This document shows, piece after piece, positions 23,485 to 35,872 of a DNA stretch of 64,000 nucleotides. The position numbers were made by a program, and so were the translations under genes. Below the pieces are notes generated by a model. The model saw only the letters and a list, made by a program, of their open reading frames with translations, ran no database searches and was not told where the DNA came from. The DNA comes from Amyelois transitella (taxonomy: Eukaryota > Arthropoda > Insecta > Lepidoptera > Pyralidae): NCBI RefSeq assembly GCF_032362555.1, contig NC_083506.1, positions 9,595,501-9,659,500 on the forward strand, read 5' to 3'. How positions within the stretch are numbered: position 1 is the first letter of the stretch; every line of letters starts with the position of its first letter.

Positions 23485-26400
23485 TCAAAAACCTTTCTGA
23501 GCGAATATTGAATACAGTAAATGCTTACTGTAGTCCACTTTCATTTCACCCATTATTTCATCATCTTCCAATAGTGATTGATCCAAAATTGTTGATTTAA
23601 TATGTTCAATTTTCTCTGTAGTAAATTTAGAAGATTCATGTGCCATAACCGAATCTCCTTTCACATTGCCTAAAATGGTTTGTTTAACTTCTATTTCTTC
23701 TGTTTCGGTTTTAGGTAAATTATTTATAGCATCACCAATTATTGTGACATCATTAGGTTTTTCAATGTCTGGCGTTGCCTTTTTAACATCATCATTCACT
23801 TCAGATATCTTTTTCTCCTCATTTTCATCAAGATATCCAAGAGTTGTTATCGATTTACTGACAACAGCACTAGGTTTTTTAGATATTTTAGGAACATCGT
23901 CAGGCCAAATCTCATCCGCATCACCTATACAAGAAATAATCGAAGTTCAACTTTAAATCTATTCATTGTGTATAAATGGAGTAAAGCATTTTATTGAATA
24001 CTTACTAAGTAAATGGTCATTGGGAGGCGCGAACATTATATTATTTTGTTTGCTAATCGAATGTATTCTTCCTTCATTTTCATTCATATTTCTATAAAAA
24101 GTAGAAAAATGATATAAAATTTCAGGACGTTATTCATGTCCCGAAATTTTATCTTTTTTGTTTATTTCAGTTACAGGGTTACAATTTTACTTGTTACTTA
24201 CATTTTTTTTTGTTCAGAAACTTCTAATCCTCGAACTGTAAAAATACCAAATGGTGTAATTTATTATGATGACCATTGATTCTTTCGTCTTTATTAGAAT
24301 TATTTTAATTATTATACTTTCACGATACGTAAAAAAATAACAAAATAAATAAATTACCCTGATCTATGTTGGAAAATTTCACTGTTAGATTCTTTTCATC
24401 AAGTGATTCTTCTGAATATTTCTTAAATGTTTCACTCACGTTAGCTATTTCTCCACTCAAGTCTTCGGTTTCGGTATTTAAAGCATCCCTCACAGCCACA
24501 AAACCATCAGGTGAAATATTTAAGTTTTCTATTGCTAAATCAGTATATTCATCGGTGACTTCTAAGTCCGGTTTAGTCTGTTCTTCATCGGCTTTTATTG
24601 ATTCATTTTGTTCTTCATCGGCTTTTATTGATTCATTTTGTTCTTCACCGGCTTCAATTGATTCATTTTGTTCTTCATCGACTTCAATTGATTCATTTGT
24701 TTTTTCTATTGATAAAGTAAACACATCTTCATCTGCTTCACTAGCTTGCTTTACTTCGTGTTCATCATTATCAGTAAAGGTTGCAGATTGTTCAGACTCT
24801 AGATCTGCCGTGGAATTGTTTCCTTGTATGTCTGCGTTGGTATATTCTTCAACGGGCTCGCAAATAAACTGAAATCGTATACTTATTTAAACCACGCAAT
24901 TACGCTACTAGTAATTTCTACAAATTAACTTTTTAACTTACCACTGCATTTTCTATTAAATCATCGATAATATCTAAGACAGGACCCGCAATTTCTTCAA
25001 GTTCTGCAATTTTATGACTTCTGTTATTTATTATACATTTGTTTTTGTAATTTAAGTATATTACAATGCAATTAAAACAAAATTAAAACGATAGTAAGAA
25101 AGTTTGTTGATAATCAAAACGGCACACGCATAATAGCACGAAATAATTTTAATAAGTTACCCCTTAAGTCATCTTCTAAAAGTTTGTCTGACGTATCGAC
25201 GAGAACATTGTCTATCCAAGCTGTTATCTGAAACAAGTTTAGATTGCGAAGTTTAGATTGCGATAAACAAGATAGAAGATTATAGGTTTACCCAACTATC
25301 AAACTTTTACTTCCACTACTTTTTTGTCATAAAAGAAACAAATAGGTTAATACTGGCTTAAATAAAGTTCAAACCTTTCTTGATATTTCATCTTGTATTT
25401 TTTTATCAAACTTATTTTTTTTATTTTTAGTACATGATTTCTTACTATTTTTCTTGGTCACTGAGGAAATTTCATAAGAGACCACTCTGGATATTTTTTC
25501 CAGCCTGTAATAAAAAGAATAGTTTCAATACTCTTTATTGCACTACAATAAATAAATTTTTAAGTAGGTAAGTATTTACTTAGTTATCGATACGATTTTA
25601 CTGAAAAAAGAGAGTTATTAATAGTATTTGTCCGTTACATATCGTACAAGTCGTTCATGTAGCCGAGCCAGCAACCTGTTCCTAGGTTTTCCACTCAAAA
25701 AGCTAAACGCGCCCGATGATAACGAGCGTGAAGTCTGCCTACTGTTTCGCAAGAAAAAATTACTACTTACTGCGGGTTTAGTGTTATGTTAAGAGGTTTT
25801 TCTAATTTTTGTGCCACACAATATGCAAATATTGCACTAAACTTTCTCATGTCTGCCATGCATGCGTCACTTATTCTGGACTTGCAGCTCCTGGCACTTG
25901 AACTGAAATATTAAGTTACCATGAAAAAAATCAAATTTAAAAAGTGCGATATGGTCAACTTGAGCCTGAAAGTTTTACGAACAATATTGACTATCTGATT
26001 AGCCTGGCTGGCGTAGCCAGAAGTGCCAATCAGAAATATTCTTACCTTTTTTTTGAGACACGCTTTTTAAAACAATTTATAGCATCTGGAATTTGCACTA
26101 AGGGCTTTTCATCCATTACATGTTGGCGAATCCTTTCCACCTGCAATATTTTTTAAATATTTATTTTGTTGAGGATTTGGTATTATTTGTTCTTGATAAA
26201 AATCAATGCGTCTAGCATTCAGAATTAAGACTTGTAGTTGGCCACAACATTTAGCTCTATTGTATGTCTATATCATCTTAGTCATAACCTGAAAAGGAAA
26301 GATGAAGCACCTCCATCCAGCCTACACCTCCAAATGGGGGAGTATAAACTTGGAGCAATATATCGTCATATATCATCGTATAGTGTCATATTATTATACT

Positions 26401-27219
26401 ACCATAATATCGGGAAGGATATGTGATTTGCATCGCCACGTGTCCAGACAGTGTCTCTTTGAAGGGGCAGCCAATTCCATAATCCTCAGGGGGCATTGTT
26501 TGTGTTGAGCCAAACATGCCTTAGATTTTTTACAAGACTTTACTGTACTTGCTTGAGGACAACATCCGCATGGCGGACAAGGCGGGCATCGGTTGTTGTA
26601 AACGTCGTAACATGGTCTTTGATGGAATTTCCTGAAAAGTTACAGATTCAGAAACTATATGTAATGCGATGTCATGGTACGAGTTACACTACCTTTACAC
26701 TACACATTCTCATTGTAAAAGTGTGCGTTAGCATGCATTGGATCACCGATTGAACGAACGAGCATGTCTTTTGTATGGATGGACTAATTAACTAGGTACC
26801 AAAGATAACCCAGTGTTAGATCGGTAATTCAAGTTGTGAGAGACCCTGCCACAGAGAAAACTAGGCAGGTAGGTTATCTAACTAAGTCCTCCACAGTGAA
26901 GTCACGCGGAGATAGAATTTCTAATTTTCTAGTCTTCAATAGCGTAGTAAGTGATCAAAACTAACTTGTAACTCTGCTTCTTTACCGCACAAGGTTTTAT
27001 ATAGTCGACGCAGATTTGAATATCATTTTCATTCGGGCATGACGGTTTGCATTCTCGAAGGTGCTTTCCTTGGGTCACGGCAGACTCCACAGTCATAGGT
27101 GTCCAGTCGGTATCGTAATCTGTACAGGCTTCATTGTCGAATGTTGCTAAATCTGGCTCAGGACATGCCACTATTTCTGTGTCTGTATGTGTTAGTTGCT
27201 TTTTATTTTTTACAAACAT
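23485..27219 (-). CDS. Uncharacterised protein, Cys-rich N-terminus and acidic repeats
   Basis: Not recognised. Eleven exons are proposed: 26966-27219, 26544-26631, 26046-26140, 25771-25902, 25375-25504, 25161-25227, 24942-25020, 24358-24868, 24202-24235, 24006-24091 and 23485-23924, about 638 residues. All junctions agree in phase except exon 6 to exon 7, where the only open frames differ by one base; a missed micro-exon, an unusual donor, or a frameshift would explain it. The first about 110 residues carry 13 or so cysteines (19, 32, 57, 61, 70, 77, 92, 100, 103, 106, 108, 109) with a CPPCPPCGCC run. The middle is basic (exons 3-5, Lys-rich KKNSKK, KNKKNK). Exon 8 is acidic with four 10-residue repeats. 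No signal peptide or membrane segment is seen. The start codon at 27219 sits 15-20 bases inside a retroposon edge, so a further 5' exon is possible. Confidence 0.65.
24578..24697 (-). repeat. Four-copy 30-bp in-frame tandem repeat
   Basis: Four units of 30 bases encode NES-I-(E/K)-(V/A)-(D/G)-EEQ in the uncharacterised gene. The last two units are identical at protein level (NESIKADEEQ). The unit multiplies without breaking the frame, so copy number could vary between individuals. Confidence 0.85.
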
Positions 27220-27239
27220 AATGACTGAAGTGCAGAACC

Positions 27240-27372
27240 TATAAGAAACGTTGCTCGCCCATCGCCCACCATGTCAAGGATCCCAAGTTTATAAATTGTT
27301 ATCCCTTACTCGCTTTTTATGACAACAATATAAAGCGGTCCTATTCTTATGTGTCGGAAACCACACGGCGTA
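27240..27372 (+). repeat. Retroposon fragment ('gggaaccacacgg' family)
   Basis: TGCTCGCCCATCGCC, AAGGATCCCAAGTTTATAAA, TTATGACAACA and CGGAAACCACACGGCG are the right half of the family consensus, degraded. It abuts the start codon region of the uncharacterised minus-strand gene. Confidence 0.55.
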
Positions 27373-29415
27373 AACTAGGTAGGTACTTAATTCGATTTTA
27401 TTCCGCTAAGCTCACCACCCTCACAAAACGGACAACCCGATGTTGTTTTTAAGAATATTGAAAACCTATTGTCAAGTTAGTTATCATAGAATGAAAAATG
27501 AAATTTAAACAATTAAAATTAAAAATAAGTAGCCACCAAGTAAAAGTTCGGTAGGTAGGTACCTACCTAATGCAAGCCATCTCTTCATTTAGTAATAAGT
27601 AAACCTACGTCAGCTACACGAATAGATACGTGTGCAGTCCTATCTTCATGGGTTCTATTCAATGCTAATAGCTATGCGACTGTGGTAGATATTCCTTACA
27701 TTACCTACGTTTTTGTCATTACTTACCTGATGCGGTAACTGGAAAAAAGGCCATGATATGAATAAAATGATCAGATTTGATTAAAAAAATTAACCGAATT
27801 CAAAAAGAAATAGTGTATGTGACATGATGATTTGTAAAGACAATGTTCTGTTGTTAATTTTAACGTTAATCTATATACCCGTGGCGTCCATATGGATTGA
27901 TCCCTAAGTAGGTATTAATACAGGGCTGGATCCTGTTAGTTACCCACAGGATCACTTTCAGGCGCTAAGGTTCAAAGACTGATCGAAGTCCAAAGACGAA
28001 GAAAAATCCATTATAATATTTAGATAATGGAATACTAAAGGGAATACTTACGCAACCGTTTAAGCAACAATTTTCTTAAGTAGGTACCTACACCTACTTA
28101 AACCTAAGTATTTTTGTCCTTTTTGCATTTATGGTCCCTTAATTTTTTTTTAAACTATCTTATCCAATTACTTAAGTACGAATCTACCTACTAGTAATAA
28201 TCCTGTGGTTTTCATAATCAACTTGACTCATCATGATGAAGTTACAAACTCCCATTGGGTTGGGAAGGAACATTAATATTATAGGATTCCCGCCAAAAAT
28301 GAAGTACTAGGTAAGTTCTTACCTGTTCCTCGCGTTACGCTGAACCGATTTTGATGCAGTTTTCAGAAAAGTGTTTGTTACTCTTAGGAGGTTTTAGTAA
28401 TTTTACTAATTTAAAAAAGGAGGATATCGATTGTAGGTTCTCTATTTTTACAAAAGTTATTTTATTGTGTTTAGTGTTTTTTTTAAATAGAATTTCATCG
28501 ATTGTTAGTTGTGACTTTTATACAATTTCATTTTAGGATGGGATAGAGACCTTGTTTCAACAATTTATCATCCTTAAATCATTTCATAGACGCATAAAAT
28601 TTAATTTCATAGACGCCATTAAAGGTCTTACGGAAGCTCTGATAGATGGCGCTAATAATTTGTGATTAAAGTCGCCAGTACAAGAAAACACCAATTAAAC
28701 GTTTCCTAATATATTTGAATAATATATTAATAAAACATAATATTAGTAATATTTATTCTGTTACTTAATAAAGCGAACACCTCTATTATTGTACTTACGT
28801 CAATGCGCAGTTTTTGATTTCCAACTTAGGGTTCCTGTCCTCAAGTTTAAGGACAAATAGTGGCAAAAGAAAGATACTTTTGACTTTGTAACAAGGTGGT
28901 AACAATACTTGGTGGCTTTCAGTGGTGGTGTAATAATGGAACAGGAATAAAAGTATATAGACGTAGCAAATACACAAGGAGAGTGTCAATGTCACCTCAC
29001 ACTGTGTCTATCCCTTCGAGAGGCTTGGCCTGTGTTTGCATAAACAAATTGGGGACAATTTTAATTAAGGTTGGTAATACTGGTTATTAGCAAACGTCAG
29101 GTCAGTTTGCATAAATAGGGAAACGCGCAAAAACAAGAACAAAACAAATCTTTATCTAACGTTTGTCGTATGTATCGCATACTTCGAGTATTATTTTCTG
29201 TAACGATTCATGGTTTTTGGCTTTAAACAATTAATATTTATTCGATAAAGTGAGATAAATGAGACAATTAAATATAATGTGTTAACATTTCGTCCAATGT
29301 TTGGAATCATAATTTAGCTTATAAGTATATATTACGTGGCATTTCTTTGTTTGCTTATTTTTATTCGTTGTGGTGTTCTAAATTTGTAAACAAAAGAAGG
29401 ATTGCGTAAATTAAA
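27373..29415. other. Intergenic DNA and upstream region of alkaline ceramidase
   Basis: No coding exon recognised. Contains a retroelement-tail fragment at 28319-28395 and a TGTCAATGTCA motif at 28986-28996. The last 250 bases are presumably the ceramidase promoter and 5' UTR; there is no obvious TATA box. Confidence 0.5.
28319..28395 (+). repeat. Retroelement-tail fragment
   Basis: TACGCTGAACCGATTTTGAT followed by GCAGTTTTCAG resembles the GAACCGATTTTGATGAAATTT core of the repeat at 22321-22556. Confidence 0.4.
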
Positions 29416-32400
29416 ATGTGGGCACATTTAGAGCGTGGAAGTTCTCCGGTGGATTGGTGCGAATCCAACTACTCCATTTCACCAGTAATAGCCGAGTTTG
29501 TCAACACAGTAAGTTTTAAAATAAATAAATTGAAATCATACTGAACAGACTCACAATTCATATTAAGGATCACAAATCTGAATCTTATTTTTTATATGTA
29601 AGTTATTTATATAAATTTCAGTAACAATCTTCTTTACTAAATGAAGAAATTAATGTTGTGTAAAATAAGTTTTCACATTTTCATACTGTTTACATTTAAA
29701 TCCAGCTAGACAAAACCTTCAAATCCTGTGTCATCGTATTTATAAAAGATTTTTTTGATTTGTGTGTATATATTGTTAATAGGTCAGCAATGTTTTGTTC
29801 TTCTTGTTCCCACCGGTACTGATCCACTTGTTTCAAGAGTATGCCCGGTTTGTGAACCCGGCCATTAATGTGCTCTGGGTGCTGTTGATGGTGGTTGGGC
29901 TCAGCTCAGCTTATTTCCATGCTACTTTGAGTTTAGTTGGTAAGTTTTTTGTAAACAAATAAGCAATATAAATTTTTCCTTTTATCCTCTTGCTCTTGTT
30001 TTAGAGTTCAATAGAAATATTATTAATTATTTATTGGTCAAATGTAGTCACTTAAATATTATCTCATTATTCTAATATATATTTGAATTCTATAAAAATA
30101 CATGCATTACAGGCACAATGCCTATGCCCAACAATAGTATAGAGTAGAGAAGATCCCTTGTTATAGAAATGAAGAGAATGGCCTTAATTACCTATATCCA
30201 TAATCATACTAAAAATTTTATTTGGAAAGAAAGAATCTACTAAGATTGAGTAAATTTTAAAATATTGAGACTATACAAGTATTTATTGCAATCATTTGTA
30301 TTGCATTTTATTAACTTGATAAAAAATTACTTGCATTTTGTGAAAGTTGATTTAAAATGGGGAACAATATGTACATATTTAATATTCATCTTCATTACAA
30401 AGGGTCTAGTGCTTTTGTCTACCACTCAACTCAGGTGATACGAGGGTCAAACTGAAAGTTTTTAGAAAATCAGAAACTGAGCATTCTACTATAATATTAG
30501 TTTTATAATATCTTTTCAAAATAGTGTCCCTTTATGTCAATACATCGCTGCATCCGATGGAACCATTGGGAGAAGCACCTTGCCCACTCTTACTTCCTGT
30601 CTCTTCGACGGCCCTTTCAAACGCAGCGACTGCTTCCTCAGTGTTCACAAAACGTTTACCGCAAAGTTTTTCTATTATTTTGGGAAATAAATAGAAATCA
30701 CAAGGTGCAAGGTCGGGGCTGTATCGTGACCCAATAATTCCACATTTGATGTCTCTAAAAAGTCGATGGTTCGCCTGGCGGTGTGCGCCGAGGCGTTGTC
30801 GTGATGAAGGAGGATTCTGCTGCGAGGTCGTTTCTCCCGAACTTTTTCAAAGACAAGTGGCAAACAAATATTGGTGTACCACTCTGCATTAACTGTTTTT
30901 TGATCCTCTAAAACAATTGTTGCGTAATGGCCTGTCCTTCCGAAGAACGAAGCCACCATCTTTTTTCCCACACTTCTACCTCTCTTCACTTTTGTGGGCA
31001 ACTCCTCGAACGGAAACAACCACTGGGCCGACTGCCTTTCAGTTTCTGGATCATAACAATAAATCCAGCTTTCGTCACCCGTAAGTATGTCGAATACAGC
31101 ATTTGAGTCACCTCCGTTAAATTTTTCAATCATATCACGGCACAAAGCTTCCTGACGTCAAAATGTTCATGGAGGATTTTATGGATTTGGCTCATACCAA
31201 TGCCTAGACTTGTCGGAATCTGCTTATAGGTAACTCTTTTGTCAGCCTCTATCATACGCCGCACACCGCTCTATCAGTCGTCGCCGTAGAAGGCCGTCCC
31301 TCACGCAGATCATCGGTGAGATTAGACCGACCACGCTTAAATTCATTGAACCAGTTGTAAACAGTGGCACGAGATGGGGCTTCATTATGAAAGGCCAATC
31401 GAAGTCTGTTGTAACTTTCTTGTTGAGTTAACTTACACCGAAAGTCATAAAAAATCATTGCACGAAAATTTTCTCGCGTTAAATTCATATTTTTGGCACG
31501 AATTATTTTCACTTTGACGCCAAATTGCAAAAATAATGACAATTGAATAAAATTTTTACTCATAATTATTGCTAAAGAGTTCCATTTTTTAAATCCGAAT
31601 TCATTTTTTTAGTATATAAATAACAAATGGCCAGTTCTAAAAACTTTCAGTGTCGCCCTCGTATGTGATAGGTAGCTCTCTTTAGACAGAAAGGACATAT
31701 GGTAGACATAAAAGATAAATAATTGTTTTAGTTGACAGTATTAAATTCTTATTGCAGGTCAATTGCTCGATGAGCTTGCCATATTGTGGGTGTGCATGGC
31801 AGCTTTTGCAATGTTCTTCCCAAAAAGATATTTTCCCAAATTCCTGGGTGGAAATCGGTGAGAAATTTTAATTTTAAAAATTATTTCTATTATAGAAATT
31901 TTTTTTTGAAGCAGCAATACAGTTCATTTGAATTTAAAACCATTGATTTTTTTCTAGAGATAAAACATTAAGTAAATAACTGTCAGAGCATTGATAAATG
32001 TTAGTAACGAATAAACTCAAAAACTATTGAACTGATTTTCATTAAATTTGGCAGAAATATCAATGTCTTGGAAAAGAAAAATAGGCATAGGCTTTTCTGG
32101 ATTAAAACATTATTTCCATGTCATGCATAATACGAAAGTAATAAGAATGTTTCTACTAATAAATTCCATTAGGTACTTAATCTGAATTTTATTTAATATT
32201 TTTTTGTTATAAATAAGTGGTTTTTTTTATTTTTTACATAAATAAATGTCAGATAAATAAGTAAAATCTCTGATAAATTAATGAAAAAAGTAACAAGTTT
32301 TGTTTGTATTTTCTTGAGTTGATCTTCTGAAGTTCTTACAACGATTGTTGCCGTTTAACCATGTCCTTACTTCATCTTCGGGGCACTTCCAAGCGCGTCA

Positions 32401-34276
32401 TGATTTCATCTCCCAAATTTCAATAGGCGCATTGTTATCTTATCACAAACGCCGGTCTGTATTTCCTCAGAATATACCTCAATTGCTTTATTAGGAACAG
32501 AATTGTGTGCTTTGTTCAGAATTAACCTTGGTGGTCATAATTATGATGATTATTCCTTATTACGGATTAACACGAGAGTTTGCTAACTCTGGTGCAAACG
32601 TATTTGCTAATTTTCGTTACAACATTGGTTCTTTAATATGCTCTAGTTTTATGATCACAATGATGGTATATTTTTGGCTTAAATTTCTTTATATACAGTA
32701 TAGATCTCGGTTTGGTCAGTTACGATTTTATTTGTATGAATTGGATAGATTAATGTAATGGCAGAAAGTGCTATTAATACTAGCTGAATGCTCAACAAAG
32801 TTTAAGATAAATAAATGCTTCGAAATATTAATATACAAATTCTAACAAATGTTGCTTAAAAAATTATCAATATTTGTACTGTATTCTGCTGAAACTTTCA
32901 TACAGGGCGGAGAGGTTAATGAAAATTGATATTCAATAATAGATTTATATACATATATGTAGTCTTTACGATAAATATTGTGCTTCTAACCTAAGTATCA
33001 TACCAACATAACATACCTTAAACTTCATTATAATGTTGATAAGAGTAAACTACTATTTGATGTAAGATAATTTATCGGCTATAATAATATGGCCTTTAAA
33101 CTGTTACTCAGGACTCTATTGCATTATTTTATACATCTATTTATTTATTAATATTATATGTCCCTGGAAAGTAACAAATATGTCACATGAAAGGTCGCAA
33201 ATTGATAACTTGCAAAAGTGTGATCGTAAGATAATACAATTAATCTCTCGTTTAGAATCCTACGAAAGTTTAAAAACTTCCTAAGAAGTTATATTTACGG
33301 TTTCTATATTTTAGTACATAGTTACTAGCAACTAGGCAACCGTCTATTCTCTTGAATAATTCTATCTATAAAAAACGCATCAAAGCAAGTTTTGTTGTTT
33401 TATAGCTAGGATTAACACAAAAAATGCAGACAGCAGAAAGCGACTTATTTATATTATTTTATATGGATAATTGAAGATTGAAAAATTTAACCTATTTCCA
33501 GGAGGAAACTAGCATTCTTCTCTAGCGTGTTCGCGTTTCTATCTACCGGGTGTCTCGTCATGGCTCCAGCCGCTAACGCGTTTGCTCTCATGACCTTAGC
33601 TTTGCCAGCTATTGGATTTTTGTCTAAGGAGTTAAATAGGTAAATATTAAAAAAATCTAGTTCTAATTTTATATTCATAGATTTTTATTAGCAGAACCAT
33701 TTAGAAAACATGGGATGTAAAGAAAACATTTTTTTTACGGCGCGTACATATTCTGCATTTTCTTATCGCTTCGCTTTCGTTTTGCAATGAAAAGCAAAAT
33801 TAAACAAAATTTATTGTTTTAAAATGGTCGTGAAGTTTTTCGATCCAGTTTTTATACTGATGAAATTATAGTTACATCCATTACACACGTAAAGTTAACA
33901 CCGTATTATCCTATTAAACTTATACTATTCCTATTAAACTGTGAATTTTTTTTCCAGAGTGAAATGCCCTCGCGTTTACCGCTTAGGGCTCCGCTGTGTC
34001 GCAGTATCCTTTCTAGCTGTGTTCTGTTGGGTCCTAGACAGACTTTTCTGTGACGCGTGGCTTTCCATTGACTTCCCATACATGCACGGGGTTTGGCACA
34101 TTCTCATTTTCATAGCAAGCTACACAGCATTAGTTCTATTCGCATATTTTAACGCCTTAGACGAAAGGCCAGAACAGAAACCACAACTGAAGTATTGGCC
34201 GAGGAATGATTTTGAACTAGGCGTTCCATATATTACCATCAAACATCCTTGCCAAAAACACGACATGGCCATATAA
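29416..34276 (+). CDS. ACER: Alkaline ceramidase (brainwashing-type)
   Basis: A membrane hydrolase that cleaves ceramide to sphingosine and fatty acid in ER/Golgi membranes (CREST superfamily). Five exons, 29416-29508, 29783-29939, 31758-31857, 33502-33639 and 33958-34276, join in phase to 268 residues, the usual size. Family signatures: [16 protein letters not shown] at the N-terminus, [20 protein letters not shown] across the exon 2/3 junction (His and Asp of the metal site), and [10 protein letters not shown] near the C-terminus (the paired His). Several hydrophobic segments fit a seven-pass protein. Intron 2 contains a decayed mariner, and intron 3 contains a short membrane-type ORF. The 3' UTR may run to an AATAAA near 35144. 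Drosophila's single orthologue is bwa. Confidence 0.95.
30441..31661 (-). mobile_element. Decayed mariner transposon with terminal inverted repeats
   Basis: The ends CGAGGGTCAAACTGAAAGTT and, inverted, CGAGGGCGACACTGAAAGTT continue to about 27 bp with two mismatches, and TA flanks both sides (30439-30440, 31662-31663). At 1221 bp it is slightly shorter than an intact mariner of about 1.3 kb. The transposase reads on the minus strand but is broken; see the pseudogene entry. Inserted in intron 2 of the ceramidase gene, antisense to it. Confidence 0.92.
30490..31563 (-). pseudogene. Mariner transposase, multiply frameshifted
   Basis: The N-terminal helix-turn-helix part begins at ATG 31563 ([28 protein letters not shown]). 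A frameshift near 31255-31260 precedes [15 protein letters not shown]. About 35-60 bases are missing near 31145-31150, where the linker between the DNA-binding and catalytic parts should be. The catalytic part has [11 protein letters not shown] (first Asp) and [13 protein letters not shown] (second Asp). The third Asp region ([13 protein letters not shown] type) is present but one frame away, and another shift lies near 30590. The spacing fits a DD34D mariner. Not functional. Confidence 0.9.
32005..32105 (+). repeat. Retroelement-tail fragment
   Basis: AAAACTATTGAACTGATTTT followed by CATTAAATTTGGCAGAAATA resembles the 'GAACCGATTTTCATGAAATTTGG' core seen in other tails in this window. In ACER intron 3. 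Confidence 0.4.
32501..32758 (+). CDS. Short membrane-protein ORF nested in ceramidase intron 3
   Basis: An 85-codon open segment preceded by a possible splice acceptor (AACAG at 32496-32500) and ending in TAA. It encodes two hydrophobic stretches ([13 protein letters not shown] and a longer one around [20 protein letters not shown]) followed by [16 protein letters not shown]. The layout is reminiscent of an insect chemoreceptor fragment, but this is a guess. It has no clear start codon at its 5' edge and could be a remnant or an alternative terminal exon of the host gene. Confidence 0.25.
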   Translation, partial: NCVLCSELTLVVIIMMIIPYYGLTREFANSGANVFANFRYNIGSLICSSFMITMMVYFWLKFLYIQYRSRFGQLRFYLYELDRLM

Positions 34277-35872
34277 AGTCATTATTCGCGTGAGTAAATT
34301 AGAATTGTTCGAAAGATTTTTTTTTGACATATAAGCGTAGTTTGAAAAATTAATGTGTGCCAATCTGTGATGTAATGTATTATTATTTTTTCTCAAATAT
34401 TTTTACAAACACGTGTTGTAAATTATTTTTTAAGATTGTGATAGGCGTAAAGAAAACTATTTGTGTAGGTATTCTGATGAGTCAATTAGTTCATAAATAT
34501 CTGACTGCATGGGTAAATAATTTGATTTGTAAATGAAAAAAAGTAGTTTGACTTTGGGATGTTCAGGAAGCATTCATATTGAACCTTTGAAAATGAATTC
34601 ATTCACTATTAGTATTTTTAAATTTTATGCAAGGGTAGACGTTTAAGTAGTTTACAAATTTTATCTTATCATGTAAGGGTTTTAATGTTGTAGTAAAAAA
34701 TTAATAGCTCGGTTTTTTTTGTGTGTGCAACTGTGCAATGCAATAATAAAATGAAATTAACATATTTTTGTACAAAGTAAGTAGCTTTTAAAGCAGTCTA
34801 TGTTAAGTATTTGTTTTTGATTGTGATGTTCAATATTTGTGAGATTTAGGCGATTTAAGTGGAATAGTTGATAAAACTTTATTAATTATATGATTTTTAT
34901 ATAGAAATATATCATGGGATTTGTGAGAAATGTAATTTCCCACTTTATAACAACATATATTTTATTTACATACTATTTTTAGAAATATAACTACTGACTT
35001 GAAAGCCAATTTCAAGTAAGTATATCTCATTTTTCAGATCTTAATTTTAAAGTTAAAATTTTACACATTTATTTGAAAATAACATTTTGTAGGGCCAATT
35101 TTTATGTTTCCCTTTTTGTGATGATATTTAGTATTATGGTGCAATAAAGAGTAAGCTGATATTTATCAAAGTATATGTACTGTTGTATGTTCAGTAAACT
35201 GATTATAAATAATTGGGTAAATTGACTTTTCATTCAACTTCCTTTTAAACTTGCTTTTGTAACATAAAACAACTTTGTATTAGCAATGGTTGATTTGATT
35301 CAATCAATGATCGCCATAGAGACTGTGGAATCAGTCGCCATATTGAACAGACGCACCAAAAAAGTCGACGGGAGTTAATTGTATACTACAATAAAGGTTA
35401 TAAGCACATTGCTACTGAATGAAACTGTACAACGGATGAAACCTTAATGACCATTATGTCCCACTTCCTAAAATGACCACTTCTTGTCCTCGCAACATGG
35501 CACGAGCGAAAAACTTTCGCTGTCCTGTTTAAAGTCATAATAAAAAGCGAGTTTTTGGCGCGTGTCATGCTATTAGGGGCCGTTCCCCAGCAATGACCTT
35601 GTGTAACACGATGTTAATTCATAAACTTGATTTTACTTTATGATGTTAATTCATAACTTCATTATGCTTTATTTTCCAATAAACCAGGCAGATTTATTTT
35701 TAGTATAACACTTTAGAAACAATTTAAATAATATATAAGAGTTTTTCTCATGGAATGCTTTAATATAAACAAGCTCAATGATATATACTTACAACACTAA
35801 TGGCATAACATTAACAGTAGAAATATAAAAAATCTTTTATAAAATAAACAAAGATCAAATTTGATTAATCAT
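34277..35872. other. Intergenic DNA between ACER and PTPS 3' ends
   Basis: Convergent 3' ends. AATAAA signals for ACER occur near 34744 and 35144. A minus-strand AATAAA at about 35693-35698 could serve PTPS. The block 35270-35610 is less AT-rich and contains a small hairpin (AGCGAAAAACTTTCGCT at 35502-35521 region) but no coding frame. Confidence 0.5.

Noticed and set aside
24366-24872. 168-codon Ser-rich open frame on the plus strand
   Set aside because: It is the antisense shadow of the acidic-repeat exon, which has matching splice sites and phase on the minus strand.
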